Below are positions 47,930-60,098 of a stretch of 64,000 bases of DNA, one piece after another. The stretch comes from Rhyzopertha dominica. Its lineage: Eukaryota > Arthropoda > Insecta > Coleoptera > Bostrichidae. Made by a program: the position numbers and the translations under genes. Below the pieces are notes generated by a model, which saw only the letters and a list, made by a program, of their open reading frames with translations, did no database searches and was not told the DNA's origin. How positions within the stretch are numbered: the first letter of the stretch is position 1; every line of letters begins with the position of its first letter. The stretch is from NCBI GenBank assembly GCA_025024175.1, contig QCXZ01000064.1, positions 48,567,325 through 48,631,324 of the forward strand, in the 5' to 3' direction.

Positions 47930-48160
47930 ATGGCATGGTATCATCCACAATGTAATTCTCGCATACACATCGCCTACCATGGCGTATATAAGGCAAGCCA
48001 GATCTATGCCGTGTTGTCTGCGTTGGGACTATAGCTATGCTGAGAAGGCTTTATAAGCCGAAATAGCTGTCCACAGGCGACAGGGCAACTACGTAATTAT
48101 TATACATAATGTTAAATGTCAATTTTTGTATCTGCGTTATTATTAAAATAAAAGGTGTNT
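47930..48160 (+). repeat. LTR-like block related to the hammerhead element
   Basis: It shares with 12961-13060 the order agatggcat, accat, TATATAAG, CCAG(A/T)TCTATGCCGTG(T/C)TGTCT. Downstream is a poly(A)-signal-like AATAAA near 48148. It directly follows a BEL pol fragment, so it might be read as a BEL LTR, but its similarity is to the hammerhead elements. Ends are not resolved. Confidence 0.5.
48004..48100 (+). ncRNA. Hammerhead-like fold, degenerate
   Basis: CTGAGAA (48040-48046) is followed by stem II GGCTT/AAGCC (48047-48051 with 48055-48059), GAAA (48060-48063), a 2-bp stem III with loop AGCT, and GTC (48069-48071). Partial stem I pairing is possible between 48008-48022 and 48072-48086. 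The CUGAUGA core is altered, apparently by loss of one base, so activity is unlikely. The placement after TATATAAG matches the other three copies. Confidence 0.5.
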
Positions 48161-48362
48161 TTGTACGTTTATTAATTTCTTNCTATGTTTAGAATCGCTG
48201 TTAATAAGATAAATACTAATATCGAAGCGAATGCGTATGCATGCGATTAATTGTTTTGGCGAGAAATATCAGCGTCGCGAGGAGATGCAAAAGTAGGCAA
48301 TGAGTATTGATGTGTCATTTTTGACAGAGAGAAATGTTCTTGATTTTGGCTCTGAGAGAGCG

Positions 48363-48544
48363 AGGTCTTTGGCCATGATGTGCCTCAGGCAGTGAGAGTA
48401 AGGTCTTTGGCCATGATGTGCCTCAGGCAGTGAGAGTAAGGTCTTTGGCCATAATGTGCCTCAGGCAGTGAGAGTAAGGTTTTTGGCCATGATGTGCCTC
48501 AGGCAGTGAGAGTAAGGTCTTTGGCCATGATGTGCCTCAGGCAG
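48363..48544 (+). repeat. 38-bp minisatellite, about 4.8 copies
   Basis: The unit begins aggtctttggccatgatgtg and recurs at 48363, 48401, 48439, 48477 and 48515, with one or two differences among copies. It borders a GC-rich non-coding stretch. Confidence 0.95.
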
Positions 48545-49020
48545 TTTTAAACCCCTAGCGCAGAGTGCCCGGTTAACAGCCGTGGTTCCTTCGAGTGGGT
48601 GACTTGCATTCCGGGGGGTAATGCGGGCTGCTCGAATGACATAGTTCTGGTGGAGAGGGTAGCCTTATTAGGTGCCCCCGATCCGGGCTATTGGAATGCG
48701 ACCCTATAGGCCTTAGATTGAGCGTTCGGGGAAGCCTCTACTATTTCAGGTTGACACTAGCTAGTTGTTGAAGAGAGAAAACTAACAAGGTATTCATAAC
48801 CACCATTGATAAAGATGTAATCTAAGGGATGAAGCCATAGACAGGACAAGGATGAGGCCCTGGGGTGAAAACCCCTCTGTGAGTCTTAACTGTATCTGCT
48901 TGAGTTTAACGGATGAGTAACTTATGTTTTGTTTTTGCATCTCCCGCGCATATGTGAAACCGCCTTGTCTGTCCACCGGAGTGACCGCNTTGTTATGACC
49001 CACGGATGAAGGCGGCGATA
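48545..49020. other. GC-rich non-coding block after the minisatellite
   Basis: A compositional island in AT-rich surroundings, with several short G or C runs (for example at about 48614 and 48866). No open frame or tRNA-like box is convincing. It may be the untranslated end of an unrecognised retroelement. Confidence 0.35.
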
Positions 49021-52000
49021 ATGTAAGTCCTTCTTGATTATTCCCGCATTAGTTTTTCTATGTTTTTCAATATCTAGTTTAAATTCCTTGAGCTTATTTT
49101 GTCAGCACTCAGCAGCTTGTAAGTAAACCATTAGAGCATTAGATACTAATATTTCATTAACCTTCACCGTGAAACAGATTAGCTAATTGGATATTAGAAA
49201 ATATCATATCACTATTAAACCTTTTTTTAATCCAGATTTACCTTCTGTTATTTTTTCAACAGGCGATGTTGAGGCAGTACGGCGATCTGAGAAATTAAGA
49301 TTCACAGTGTAGCGTTAAAATTGGTCTAAAAAACATCGTATTATGTATTTGTTGCTACAAATGTGAGACCTATTCCCCAAGGCTGTATACCTACGTTTTA
49401 CAAAAGTTTTTATAGGTAATCACTAATCAGTTTTATATATACAGGATTCCTATAAATGATTTATGCATTCAGGGGCTTATGGAAATTAAATCAATTTGCC
49501 GCCTGTGACGTATACTTGTCATCTGTCGATTTTTTGATATATTTTAATATGAGAAAACGCCTGGAAGTATGTATTTTCAACACATACTGTAGTGTTTTGT
49601 GGGATAATTGATTTTAAGGTTGCAAAAAGTTCACATTTCGGAGCTATGTGGTGACCCCCCCCAGCTTGGCAGCAGTTACGAAAAGGCGGCACAATGAATT
49701 CAGAAATCAACGCCGCCCGCGTTGCATGAATCATTTATAGAAGCACTGTATTATGCGACAATATTAGAAAACAAGTCGAATGCTTTCAAAGGTGTACTGA
49801 CTGCAAAACTATAAGAGATACGACACATAAACTGTAGATCTATTGTACACAAATACTAAAGCATTATCGTAAAATGCAAATAATGTTATATAATATTAAT
49901 ACACAAAAAATATGAACATATTTGCACTTCATTAAACTGATATTAATGTCGGTATTAGTGTTAAAAATTTAGGGAGCTTCTCGTTAACATTAAACCCAAA
50001 ATCAATAAACTAGAATGAAGTGGTGTTTACGGATTAATATGCGAACAGCGCGATCGAGTAGAGCTATTTGTTACAATTTGCAAATATAAAATTAAATGAA
50101 AATATAGCAGGCTTTGCTAATCACTCCATCAAAAACATTCGTTAAATTAATTCAATATAGGCGTTCACATATTGAAAAAAATGTAACACATGACTCTTCG
50201 TTGACAAATATTAAATTATTGCACTTCAACTAGGTTTAACATTACAATCAAAATAGGCAGGTAGAAAAACAAATCACGCATTTGCCTTCAGTGCAGTTAT
50301 CTAACAAACGTTTTACTATACTTACGCCTTAAACAATGTTTAAATGCTACCAATTTTATTAAGATTCATATTAGGAAGAATAAAAGTAAGCTTATCGGCT
50401 ACTTGTCGTCGGATAGCGCAGTCAGACATATGCAAATCCTTGTTTAAAAATTAAATTCGTATTTTTCGAGTAGATTGAATGAATAAATAACAGCATTTAA
50501 CTATTTATAAGTATATCAAACAAATAATAGAGTAATACATTATCAATGGTCATTTAATTAGCACCATCACCATAATCTAGACTCAAAACCAATTTATTTC
50601 ATGTATTGTGACGCAAAAAAATTATAACAATTAAATACTTGTATTAAAACTAAAACAAGCCAATAAATCCCTACCGGAGTATGATACACGGGGTAGATGC
50701 CAGCTAACCCAATGGAGATCGGCTGGGTTAAAAACAAAGACTTGCCTGAGCGCCACTTGGTTTAACTACCCCCTTGCGTAGCGGAATAAACCAAGAAATT
50801 CCAGGTAGGTATAAAAACGATTTGTAATGACTGATAAAAGCACTAGTAATATATAAATAAATTTAATATCTCCCGTGGATGAAAGTATAATTACAGGTAA
50901 GTATGCAACTAAATATTATAGGGCTATATTCACAAAAAATTACTAATCCGTAGCGCAAATCAATGACTAAAAGTTCATCTAAATAATCAACAAAAAAAAA
51001 CGCATCAAAAAAAATCTACGTCGATTTGATCGCTCGGATAAATAACTATTCAATTACTGAGTCAATACTTTTCTGACAAAACCAAAAAGAAACAAACAAA
51101 ATGTTCAATTTCTTCACCGTACGTGTACACGTTCAGTTTACAAATAAACGTTTCCTACAATTACTTAATAAATCAAACAATTACCAATAGTTACGCGTTT
51201 CGATAAATCCAGATGAATTATATCTGATTTAATTAAATGCAAGCGTCTATAAATATGCTGTTTTCGCGACTAGTCAATAAAAAAACTNTACAACACATTT
51301 GTCATGCAACTTATCTGGTTTTCCTATAAATGCTTTACGAATTTTAGGGCGAATTGTGGCTCTCTAGACGGCTTCGGGATGGGCAGCGATGACAATCGTA
51401 CGGGCTGTTAGTACGGTGACCCAATCCTTCAGGATGTCCCACAGATCCGACGGTCAAACGGGAACAGGAGCGCACCTCCCTGACAAGGGCACGTAGATGA
51501 TAGACACCGCGATACAAAAGCGATTTACGCCGGGATTAAAAACCCTAAAATAGGATAAGACAATGCGTATTGGCCCTAGACACAGCAATGACAGAAAAAT
51601 ATTAAATAGTTACCTCTTCTGTCGAGGGTTTTGATTGGAATCCGTTATTCTGCTCTGATTTCCGCGTGGAACGTGGTTTGTGAATTTGAATCCTGTCGAA
51701 CGACAGATCGAAGATCCAGTACCTTAATCTCAAAACAACCAACTGGACACTTCCTTGAGCGAATAGGGCAGTACCTCCCTCAAATCATAAGGAATCTTAA
51801 TGAAGATTTTACACTTGCCCTATCGCTATTCACGCTAAACCACAAGCTGTTTTCGATTCTAATTCAAAGCAATTTTTCTCGCCGAATCCCTGGCTTATCA
51901 GCGCGCAAAAAGAACCGGTCGAATACAGAAAAAGCCCATGTCCACAAAACATACACCAAGAGCCATCTTTCTCGCGACGAAGAATACACACAAATAATGA

Positions 52001-53040
52001 AACAGTTATCTTTAACTAGAAATTTTATAAATTGGTATCTGGAAATATTAAGACCTTTTTTTATAAACGGTGTCAATGAGCTATAGCTTCGAACGTGGAT
52101 TTTGAACCGTTACAGTATGTGTGGTTATAGTTATAGCGCTGCTACTAAATTTTAAAACATTGTATTTGGTATGTTCATTTATTCAATTTACGGATTATTT
52201 TTTTTGTTACAGCACTTTCTCGTTTTTTTAATGTGGTACATAACGATTTGTGAAATATTGTTTAAAATTACCTAAAATATATTTGGCAGTGCTTCTAAAC
52301 CTGTTTTAAACATTTGTTTAGTTATCCGTCGTATTTTAAAGAATCACTTTATCTAAACCAGCAATGCTAAAATAATAGCTAGGAATTAGACGCGAATACA
52401 AAAGAGTTATTTTATTGAGTGATTCTTGTTCTCGTTTGCATAACTACATTACTAATAAGCATAATTGTAAATAATTTATGTGACTCGCCGGCGTATTTTG
52501 TCATAAAGTGTCACACATTGTCGGTCGGTGGCAACTGGCAAAACAGAGCTAAGTTTTATGATTTAAAAAATGAAAATACTACAGGCTTACGAACTCTGAG
52601 TCGATGCTTACAAAATAATAACAATTTATGTACTTACCAAATAGTGAACTTCAATTTTATTTTATTTTAAGACTGTTACGAAGATAGTCAACCACTCACA
52701 ATTTTGAAAATGTTTAATACTGTTGGACTATAAATTGTTATCTATGGCCTAGAAATTGTTTATCAAACAAAATCACATACAAATTGTATATAACGCTTAT
52801 ATTCTTTATTAGCGCAGTTTTATTTATTTTAAGTACGGAAAATATTTCAGGTTTGAAAATTTGATTTATTGTCTACACATACTTGCAATTAGCTTACTAC
52901 TTCCACAAAAAATGGTTTTAGTTGAACGAAGTTGTGGGGATATAAGATGAGTACGATGACTTGTGGTTACTTAAACACAAAGGTACAAATGGTTCTACTC
53001 TATAGTAGATCAAAAAACATATCATATAAACAGCTATATA
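49021..53040. other. No recognisable gene (49.0-53.0 kb)
   Basis: Mostly AT-rich. Two small GC-rich islands (50670-50820 and 51355-51540) could be fragments of unidentified retroelements. The open frame 51631-52086 (151 codons) is the longest here. It has no domain or signal I recognise and a composition like surrounding non-coding DNA, so it is not called as a gene. Confidence 0.4.
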
Positions 53041-53257
53041 ATGTAGTATATTATATTGTGTAGTGACCTGGTTGAAGATAGTAGAAACAACTGTCAGACT
53101 TGTCATAATAAACATTCCATGTATGATGCTTTACAAAACACTCAAGGTCTGATAACTAGTTTATTAACAAGAACTAGTACAAATGTTTATTATGACAAGT
53201 CTGACAGTTGTTTCTACTATCTTCAACCAGGTCACTATACAATATAATATACTACAT
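53041..53257. repeat. Near-perfect hairpin, 76-bp arms
   Basis: 53041-53116 and 53182-53257 are reverse complements with a single mismatch (gtgtag against gtatag). The loop of 65 nt itself contains an aactagt pair. The high identity implies recent formation or gene-conversion upkeep. There are no obvious transposon termini or target duplication, and both strands show shadow open frames. Confidence 0.95.
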
Positions 53258-54248
53258 ATAATATAGCTACGCCTCCCATATTATATGTATTACCTCATTG
53301 TTACCGTTATGTTAATAATGAGAGTTGTAAAGCAATCCCGCATTTACTCGAGTGTAAATTGAAATTGTGCATTTCCCAAGCCTGTGATGTTTCCAAAGCC
53401 GTGAACAAACAGAGTTTTACCTGAAATTAAAGCTTAAACTGTTGCACTGCGAAGTTTGGAGGGAAAATGTAAACAGAAATGTTTGAGTACACCAGAAGCT
53501 GCCTTATTCCTGATACTGCGATGTTCTAAAGTTTCACCCCTTTTAATACGCACGTCAGGTTGATGGAAACTTTTAAATCCAAGTACAACTAACTGGTTGT
53601 TGGTCATATAATCAAGATTTTAATGTAAATGCAGTCTGATACATATTTTCAAAGTGAAGCCCAAACCGTAGATAATTATTTAATTCCGCAGTGTAGTTGA
53701 AAAAATGTACGGTACACTATTGACTAATATTAAAAAATACATCACAAAGTATTACTCCGTTTGGGTCTGGAAAGAGATAACTATAATGAAACTGACATAT
53801 TAATTATGAAACATATTTAAAATAAACTAAGGTGTTTGCTATCATGCTGTCCTAGCTATTATTGTATTCACTGTTCCTTTATATATTCTCCCTTATAGCC
53901 GATAGATTTGTGCGAAACCCTGACTGTAGTCTGTGCTCCAGCAATGAATGTACGTATTTTTTCATGATATATTAGTACTCGCGATATGGCGCATTGAAGC
54001 GACCAAAACTGGAGCACTATAAACATACGAGTAGGTATCCGCAGCGGCCATATTTGACCCATCTTTCCTTATTTATATATGTAATTCAGTGGGTATATGG
54101 ATATAGTGTCTTTGGACTATATTGTAAAATAAATAATACAGTAGTTTTTGTGTATTAAAAACATTTTTGTGTAGCGTGTGAATCAACTACTATTGTACAT
54201 ATACGCAATACTAGAATGATCACCTTTTTTCTAATAAAAGTTGTTACA

Positions 54249-54329
54249 ATGCCTTCCTGCTCAGCTGTAAATTGCACCAAAACGGCAAAAAGTGGTACGT
54301 ATGCAAAATATGCGACCTTCAAAAAATAG
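54249..54329 (+). pseudogene. THAP zinc-finger N-terminus, truncated
   Basis: The frame starting at the ATG reads MPSCSAVNCTKTAKSG, the typical opening of a THAP domain with its first Cys pair (C-x4-C), and reaches YATFKK before a stop at 54327. THAP-like reading continues past this stop for a few residues and meets a second stop. The downstream Cys/His pair and the rest of the protein are not found. It is likely a remnant of a P-type transposon or a THAP gene duplicate. Confidence 0.6.
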
Positions 54330-54840
54330 GGACATATGGAAACCGACTAGTGGATTACTTTTATGTTTGATATAATAAAAAGTGGTTGCTTCAGGGTTTA
54401 AAATGAAAACTATATATTGATCTTTACGCTATTGGGATCAGTTGGGAAAGTTTCACTCGGCAGGATGGATGGAATGAACTCTAGTCATGTGCAGTTCCAA
54501 CATTTAATGTCTCGAACCCACCACCTATGATTAATCTGTCTTCATGAATATGATTACGAAAGGTAAGGTATTATATAAGTATAATATTTTTGCATTTGTT
54601 CTTTTATTGCGAGGTATATTAGTTATATCTCAAATAAAGTCCTACAAAGATAATATTTTAACAATATTGTTATACTTATGACCTGTCATGCCATAAATTC
54701 TCTTACTTGTATGAACCTTAAGCTAAATCAAATCTAATTAAAAAGCATTTAGTTTACAATAAATCAAGTATTATTATATTTTCATTCTAGTTTTAAACAT
54801 TCCTAGAGAAGTTATTCAGTTTGCTTAATTCTGAAAGTAG

Positions 54841-57065
54841 AGGGTGTCCCAAAATAAATCGTACAGGCGTTTTCAACGGTGCCTCTGCCTCTAGATGCAA
54901 TTGACAATCAAGAAAAACAAAAGGAATCTTTACCATTAACATATTGAAGTGACCACTTTTAGTACGGATGCAGAGGCAGTGTGTTTTGAAATTTTCGGCG
55001 ATTTGTCGCAGTCCCTCTGAAGATATATGGTCCAACTTCCGGGGCAGTGATTGCTTCAAAGACGCCANATCTTTATGGAGGTTAGTACAGNCCTAGACCT
55101 CCAAAATAAACCGCACACTATAGTTTGTTCGACTGAGATCCTGCGAGTACTGCAGCCATTCCGAGTACGTGATAAAATTTAGAAAGTTAGCTTTGTACCT
55201 ACCTTTGGTGCTGTTTTCCCCCTGTAGGCAGGGGCGAAGTCCTGTTGAATCGTTCACTCTCAATCATCGAACTGCCGCTGGTCCACAAAAACAAGAGGTA
55301 GCTTGCCTTTGGCGTAAATTTGTTACAGTTAACTTTCAACGCAAGATTTTCATCTATATTTGACAACACAGATACATGGTCTTCTATAGTATCCCTACTC
55401 TCGACACTAAAGTCATAATTGATACCATTCCTACATGGGACATTTGAGGTGTTGAATTCACGCAAACAGTAGCTCAGTGACTACAAATAAAGCTTGCACC
55501 TTTTTATTAAACACCTAACTACAAACTATTAGGCCAACCAACACATATGGTGTGAGTGATTGAGCTAAATTTTTCATTTTCTAATGTAATATCGTGGATT
55601 TCAGGCCATTATGATTATTATTACTCTTATACTTATCGTCATCGCTGTCGCCACTTTTTTTATTTGATTTTCGTCGTCAGTTTCGTTTATTGGAGAACCA
55701 TTGCGACATAATATTGAGATCGACGTATCTACCACGAAAGACCGCAGACCAGCTTAGCTAGAATCGTTCTGGAGAGCCGAGAACCACCAGGAATAATTTT
55801 TGGGCAGTTTGTTTTATCAACAGTCGCTGTATTTTTGCATCCCAGGGGACACTTGCAAAAAGAAAAGGGAAAACAGATAAGCTATATACCTATACTAATA
55901 ACTTTATATCTTAAGTCACTTTCTGTTTCAATAATATTTTTTTTTATGAATCAATACTTACCTTTCAACGTCAGTTTATTAAACATTGTTTATAATCAAA
56001 ACTTAAATACTTAACTATTAAACATTATGTAAAGGCCATACACGTGTATTTCCTATTGCGCAAGTAATGCCACAAAATTTTGAATTATTAGTTATCATAA
56101 TATGAAAATTGTTTATCTCACCCCTTTGCAAAAGAAAGGAATACTTATTTATTAAACTTACTGTACTTTTAACTTTCCTCTCATTTTTAACTTAAGTATG
56201 TGTTTTGCTATTTTGGGCACTTAAGTTAAGTTTCACAAATTAGCTGGCCCCCCTAAGTATAAATCATTACGTTATTATTTTTTTGTTATTACGCGATCCC
56301 ACTCCTTGTTGCCATCGCAAAAATGAGCTGCCGTACGCAATAGGTGAAGGTAGGTAAAACTACATCACAAATTCCGCCACCATCACTGTCTGCGAATTTT
56401 GACGGTGCTCGACTTTGTCGACCTGCCGAAAGCCACAGCGGACCAGTACCTGTCATTTTGATAGCTGTGCACGTGCCCCACGGAGAAAAAGTTCCTCATC
56501 TGTTAATATGATCCGCACCCACACTTTTGTCTTGCGGCGCGTCGGTCAATTTTTTGGGACGAACTCATTTGTTCTCGTTCGGGATGAGCTGGACCTTTTG
56601 TAGTTTTTAAGTACACCTTGAGATTGCGCTCCTTTATAGCAGTTCACTGTGCAGAGGACTACTTATTATTACCCCTCTCACGAGTGATCGTCTTGGAGAT
56701 CCTGCAAATGAGTTGAACTCGCTTTTTAATGATCGCACTGTTCGTGGGTGTGTTAACATGCTCTTTTGCCCTCATCCAGGATGCTCGCCTACATCTCCAA
56801 GCTCCTTGGACCACCAAATTGCGTCTGACACCGTCGTTTTAGGGACTGTCCATTGTCTTGCCGATATAGCTCCAAAACTGCACGATGTCTGTTTGTCAGT
56901 TTCGAAACACAGTTGTATCAAGCAATATAAAAACAAAATATCTATATATGTCATATAATACAACATAGGACGGCTACTTTGATAAAGTAATATTCAATAA
57001 GGTGCAGTCAGATGTTTTCGTAGAAAGATGTTTTAAACATTGCACTCGTTATTTTGGGACACCCT
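54841..57065 (-). mobile_element. Mariner-like (IS630/Tc1/mariner) element, dead, with TIRs
   Basis: The perfect 17-bp inverted termini are AGGGTGTCCCAAAATAA at 54841-54857 and its complement at 57049-57065. TA lies close to each outer side. Inside, on the minus strand, is a decayed transposase. The N-terminal helix-turn-helix (about 56870-56700) has KELGDVGEHPG and HPRTVRS, then KVQL.NENK. The VMV region lies near 56385. The C-terminal part (55180-54920) reads ITYSEW, LASLKQSLPRKLDHISSEGLR and IRTKSGHF. Many stops and frameshifts occur. The 2.2-kb length exceeds the usual 1.3 kb, so about 0.8 kb (roughly 55480-56280) is probably a later insertion. Confidence 0.85.
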
Positions 57066-57466
57066 ATATATGTAGATAACAGATCTTCAAAGAACGCTCA
57101 TACATTGCCTAACGTCCTTAACTCTGTGATTTCGTTGCTGCAGCACATAAATTTCATTTCATTTTTGATGCTATGTATTGAACCGTGCCTACACAGTAAC
57201 GTCAGTTCTTCAAACTACATATGAGGTGTGCGATAAATCCTGGTTTCTCCAATTTAGTTGTCAAATGCAGTCAAATGGCAGAACCGAGCATTGAAAAATG
57301 GGGCAAATAGGTAAAAGTATTCAGCCAATGTAGGTTGTGTTGACGCTTATTTTACACCGTTTGTACATCTAATAAACTCCAGCACCTATTAAGCTTTGCT
57401 TTTGCTCAACGTATACATGTAAAGATAACAAGTTTCACTCTGTCGGAATCACTGGACGTTTTGTTC

Positions 57467-57474
57467 ATCTAGAA
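57467..57474. repeat. hAT target-site duplication, left
   Basis: ATCTAGAA, identical to 60091-60098. The 8-bp length is diagnostic of hAT insertion. Confidence 0.97.
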
Positions 57475-60090
57475 CAGCGGTCGCCAACCTGTCGATCGCG
57501 AGCTACCGGTAGCTCGCGGATGCAATTCTGGTAGCTCTCACAATTTTAAAAACACAAACTGCAAAAATCAGAGAAGCTTCCGAAAATTCCACAAAAAAAT
57601 GTAATTGTCATAATATTAAACATAAACAGCGGCAACGTTGCGGTGAGCGATGCCGCTGACGCCATCAAGCTAGAAGCGGCTAGAACCGACCGGCCGGNCC
57701 AGCGCGTTAGTGTTCGAGAGAGAACGGTCTGGATTGCTTTGAACGGTATAAATACGCACGGTGCGGCGACATTGCGCTTAGTTTAAAACTGAACCTGAAC
57801 GCATAACCAACGTCCAGCGGTTGGGTTAGTAGAGAACAACAAAAAAGAATATTATGGCAAGCAGTAGTAAGAAGGTAAAGACATACCACTTTCATTCGGA
57901 ATGGGAAGAACAGTACTTTTTTACAGAAGTTAAAGGTAAAAATGTGTGTTTGTTATGTAATACTTCGGTCTCCGTTGCTAAAAAAGGAAATATTGAGAGA
58001 CATCATACAACTGTACATTCTAATTTTGAAAAATCATTCCCACTACATTCTGTCGCCAGAAAGGAGAAACTGAAACAGTTAAAAAATCAGTTAATCGGAC
58101 AACAATCAATATTTTTAAGAACAGTCGACAAAAATAAGGCTGCAACTGAAGCATCGTACCGTGTGTCCCAGATAATTGCACAAAAAAAGAAACCTTATGA
58201 AGACGGGGAAATGATAAAACAGGCGTTTTTAGAAGCTGCTGATTCGTTATTTGCCAACTTTAGAAATAAAGACGAGATACTTTCAGCTATAAAATCTATG
58301 CAACTTTCTGCTAATACAGTGATGAGACGTGTAGAAGTAATGAGCAATGATATTTTTTTACAGTTAAGAACTGACTTAGATAACTGTGTTTATTTTTCAC
58401 TTCAACTGGATGAATCAACAGATGTGGTTGAGACTGCCCAGATGGCCGTGTTCGTCAGGATGGTTTTTAGTGATTTTACGATTAAAGAAGATCTTTTGAA
58501 GTTTATTCCACTGAAAGGATACACCACTGGACAGGAGTTGTTTTCTCATTTAAAAAATATTATTTCTTCCGAGAAAATTCCAATATCGAAAATGGTAGGC
58601 TTGACAACCGATGGCGCTCCAGCTATGGTGGGTTGTGATAAGGGTCTGGTGGCGTTATGTCGTAAAGATGAAACTTTTCCGCAATTTCTCTCTTACCACT
58701 GCATTATCCATCAGCAAGCATTATGTGGAAATTTTCTGAAACTAAACAACGTTATGAAACTGGTGGTAAAAATTGTGAACAAGATTAGAGCTCAAGCATT
58801 ACAAAGAAGATTATTCAAAACTTTGGCCGATGAAGTCGACTGTCAATACGGGGACCTACTCCTTCACTCTGGAGTCCGATGGCTAAGTAGAGGACGAGTG
58901 CTGAAACGTTTTAATGATGTCCTATCTGGCATAGTTCAATTTTTCAAACAACGCGATGAACCGATTCCGGAACTAGAAAATTCAATCTGGCTTCGGGATT
59001 TTGGTTTTCTCGTGGACATTACAGAGAAATTAAACGAACTTAATTTGCAGCTTCAGGGGAGAGACAAAGAACTAGCGGAAATGATTTCTGATATAAAAGC
59101 ATTTATCAGAAAGCTGGAGTTTTGGGAACAAAACCTAATTAACAGCGATGCCAAGCATTTTCCTATTCTTTCAGAAAAGATATCTCAAAATCCATTAGAA
59201 CCCTATGACAGCAAATATCATGTAGAAATAGTTTCTACCTTGAAGAATAACTTCAAAAATCGTTTTAAGGACTTCGACGAAATGGCTTTAGTAGCGCAGT
59301 TTGTTGGTTCACCCTTTATGGAAATTGATATCCAACAGTTTGCAACTTGTGTTATGCAGAACTTTGGCGAAGACATCGCTGCAACAGAAATGGAAGTAAT
59401 TGAGTTTCAAAATGATTTAGCCTTAAAATCGTTAGTCTCAAGTACCAAATGTATCTGGTCTATTGTAAGCAAAGACAAATATTCAGTTCTATGCCGTGTT
59501 GCCTTGAAAGTGAAAGCATTATTCAGTTCAACCTATTTGTGTGAATCTTCTTTTTCCAATATGAAGTTTATTAAGAACAAATATCGCAATCGACTTACAG
59601 ATGAACATTTGGATAATTGTATTCGAATGGCTGTATCAAATTATACTGCAAACATTAAAAAAATTATCGATGAGTCTGAGTGTCAGCCTTCCCATTGAAC
59701 GTGCTTTTTTATTTCTCAATGTTTATGTTTATGATAGTGCGTTACTTTTTTGTTGATATTAATAACAATTTTTAAATCTTACGTGACATGCCGTTGTGGC
59801 TGGATAAAAGTTTGTGTTTATTTTTCAAACACCTTCGTTTGGTAGGTAGGAATGTAGCTATGAACAAGTACGTACTAGTAATATTAGTTGTTTTGTTATT
59901 AGTTTATTATTAGTACCTATGACATGTATTATGTATTACCAGTTAAATAGTAAAATAAATACATATAATGATAAATTAACTCTGGATTATTTCATTTACG
60001 TTGCGTTACGTGGCTTCCGTGTGGGTAGCTCACTGTTTATTCCAAAATTAACATAGTAGCTCAACACATTGAAGAGGTTGGCGACCGCTG
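57475..60090 (+). mobile_element. Complete hAT transposon, 2616 bp
   Basis: The terminal inverted repeats are CAGCGGTCGCCAACCT at 57475-57490 and its exact complement at 60075-60090, followed inwards by imperfect similarity (GAGCTAC). A subterminal palindrome, gagctaccggtagctc, lies at about 57501-57516. The element is bounded by a perfect 8-bp target duplication and contains a single uninterrupted transposase. This is the architecture of an autonomous, recently inserted element. Insertion is in otherwise unremarkable sequence. Confidence 0.95.
57854..59698 (+). CDS. hAT-family transposase (BED finger, Charlie/GTF2IRD2-like)
   Basis: A single 614-residue frame with no stop or frameshift, starting ATGGCAAGCAGT. 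An N-terminal BED-type zinc finger has C32 and C35 with H50 and H55. The RNase-H-like catalytic core has Asp186 in LQLDEST, Asp253 in TTDGAPAMVG, the C-x2-H motif (C283, H286) and an Arg-Trp pair at 342-343. The C-terminal hAT dimerisation region has Glu564 in YLCESSFSNMK, followed by NKYRNRLTDEHL. It is similar to the transposases that vertebrate Charlie elements and the GTF2IRD2 fusion derive from. Known members cut and paste DNA with 8-bp target duplications. A possible promoter is the GC-rich 5' region (57600-57840), and a poly(A) signal AATAAA lies at about 59952. All catalytic residues are present, so activity is plausible but unproved. Confidence 0.95.
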   Translation: MASSSKKVKTYHFHSEWEEQYFFTEVKGKNVCLLCNTSVSVAKKGNIERHHTTVHSNFEKSFPLHSVARKEKLKQLKNQLIGQQSIFLRTVDKNKAATEASYRVSQIIAQKKKPYEDGEMIKQAFLEAADSLFANFRNKDEILSAIKSMQLSANTVMRRVEVMSNDIFLQLRTDLDNCVYFSLQLDESTDVVETAQMAVFVRMVFSDFTIKEDLLKFIPLKGYTTGQELFSHLKNIISSEKIPISKMVGLTTDGAPAMVGCDKGLVALCRKDETFPQFLSYHCIIHQQALCGNFLKLNNVMKLVVKIVNKIRAQALQRRLFKTLADEVDCQYGDLLLHSGVRWLSRGRVLKRFNDVLSGIVQFFKQRDEPIPELENSIWLRDFGFLVDITEKLNELNLQLQGRDKELAEMISDIKAFIRKLEFWEQNLINSDAKHFPILSEKISQNPLEPYDSKYHVEIVSTLKNNFKNRFKDFDEMALVAQFVGSPFMEIDIQQFATCVMQNFGEDIAATEMEVIEFQNDLALKSLVSSTKCIWSIVSKDKYSVLCRVALKVKALFSSTYLCESSFSNMKFIKNKYRNRLTDEHLDNCIRMAVSNYTANIKKIIDESECQPSH

Positions 60091-60098
60091 ATCTAGAA
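60091..60098. repeat. hAT target-site duplication, right
   Basis: ATCTAGAA, matching 57467-57474 exactly. Confidence 0.97.

Noticed and set aside
51631..52086. 151-codon open frame
   Set aside because: Longest unexplained frame in its area, but there are no domain, signal or splice context and no similarity I can recognise. It needs a protein search before being called.
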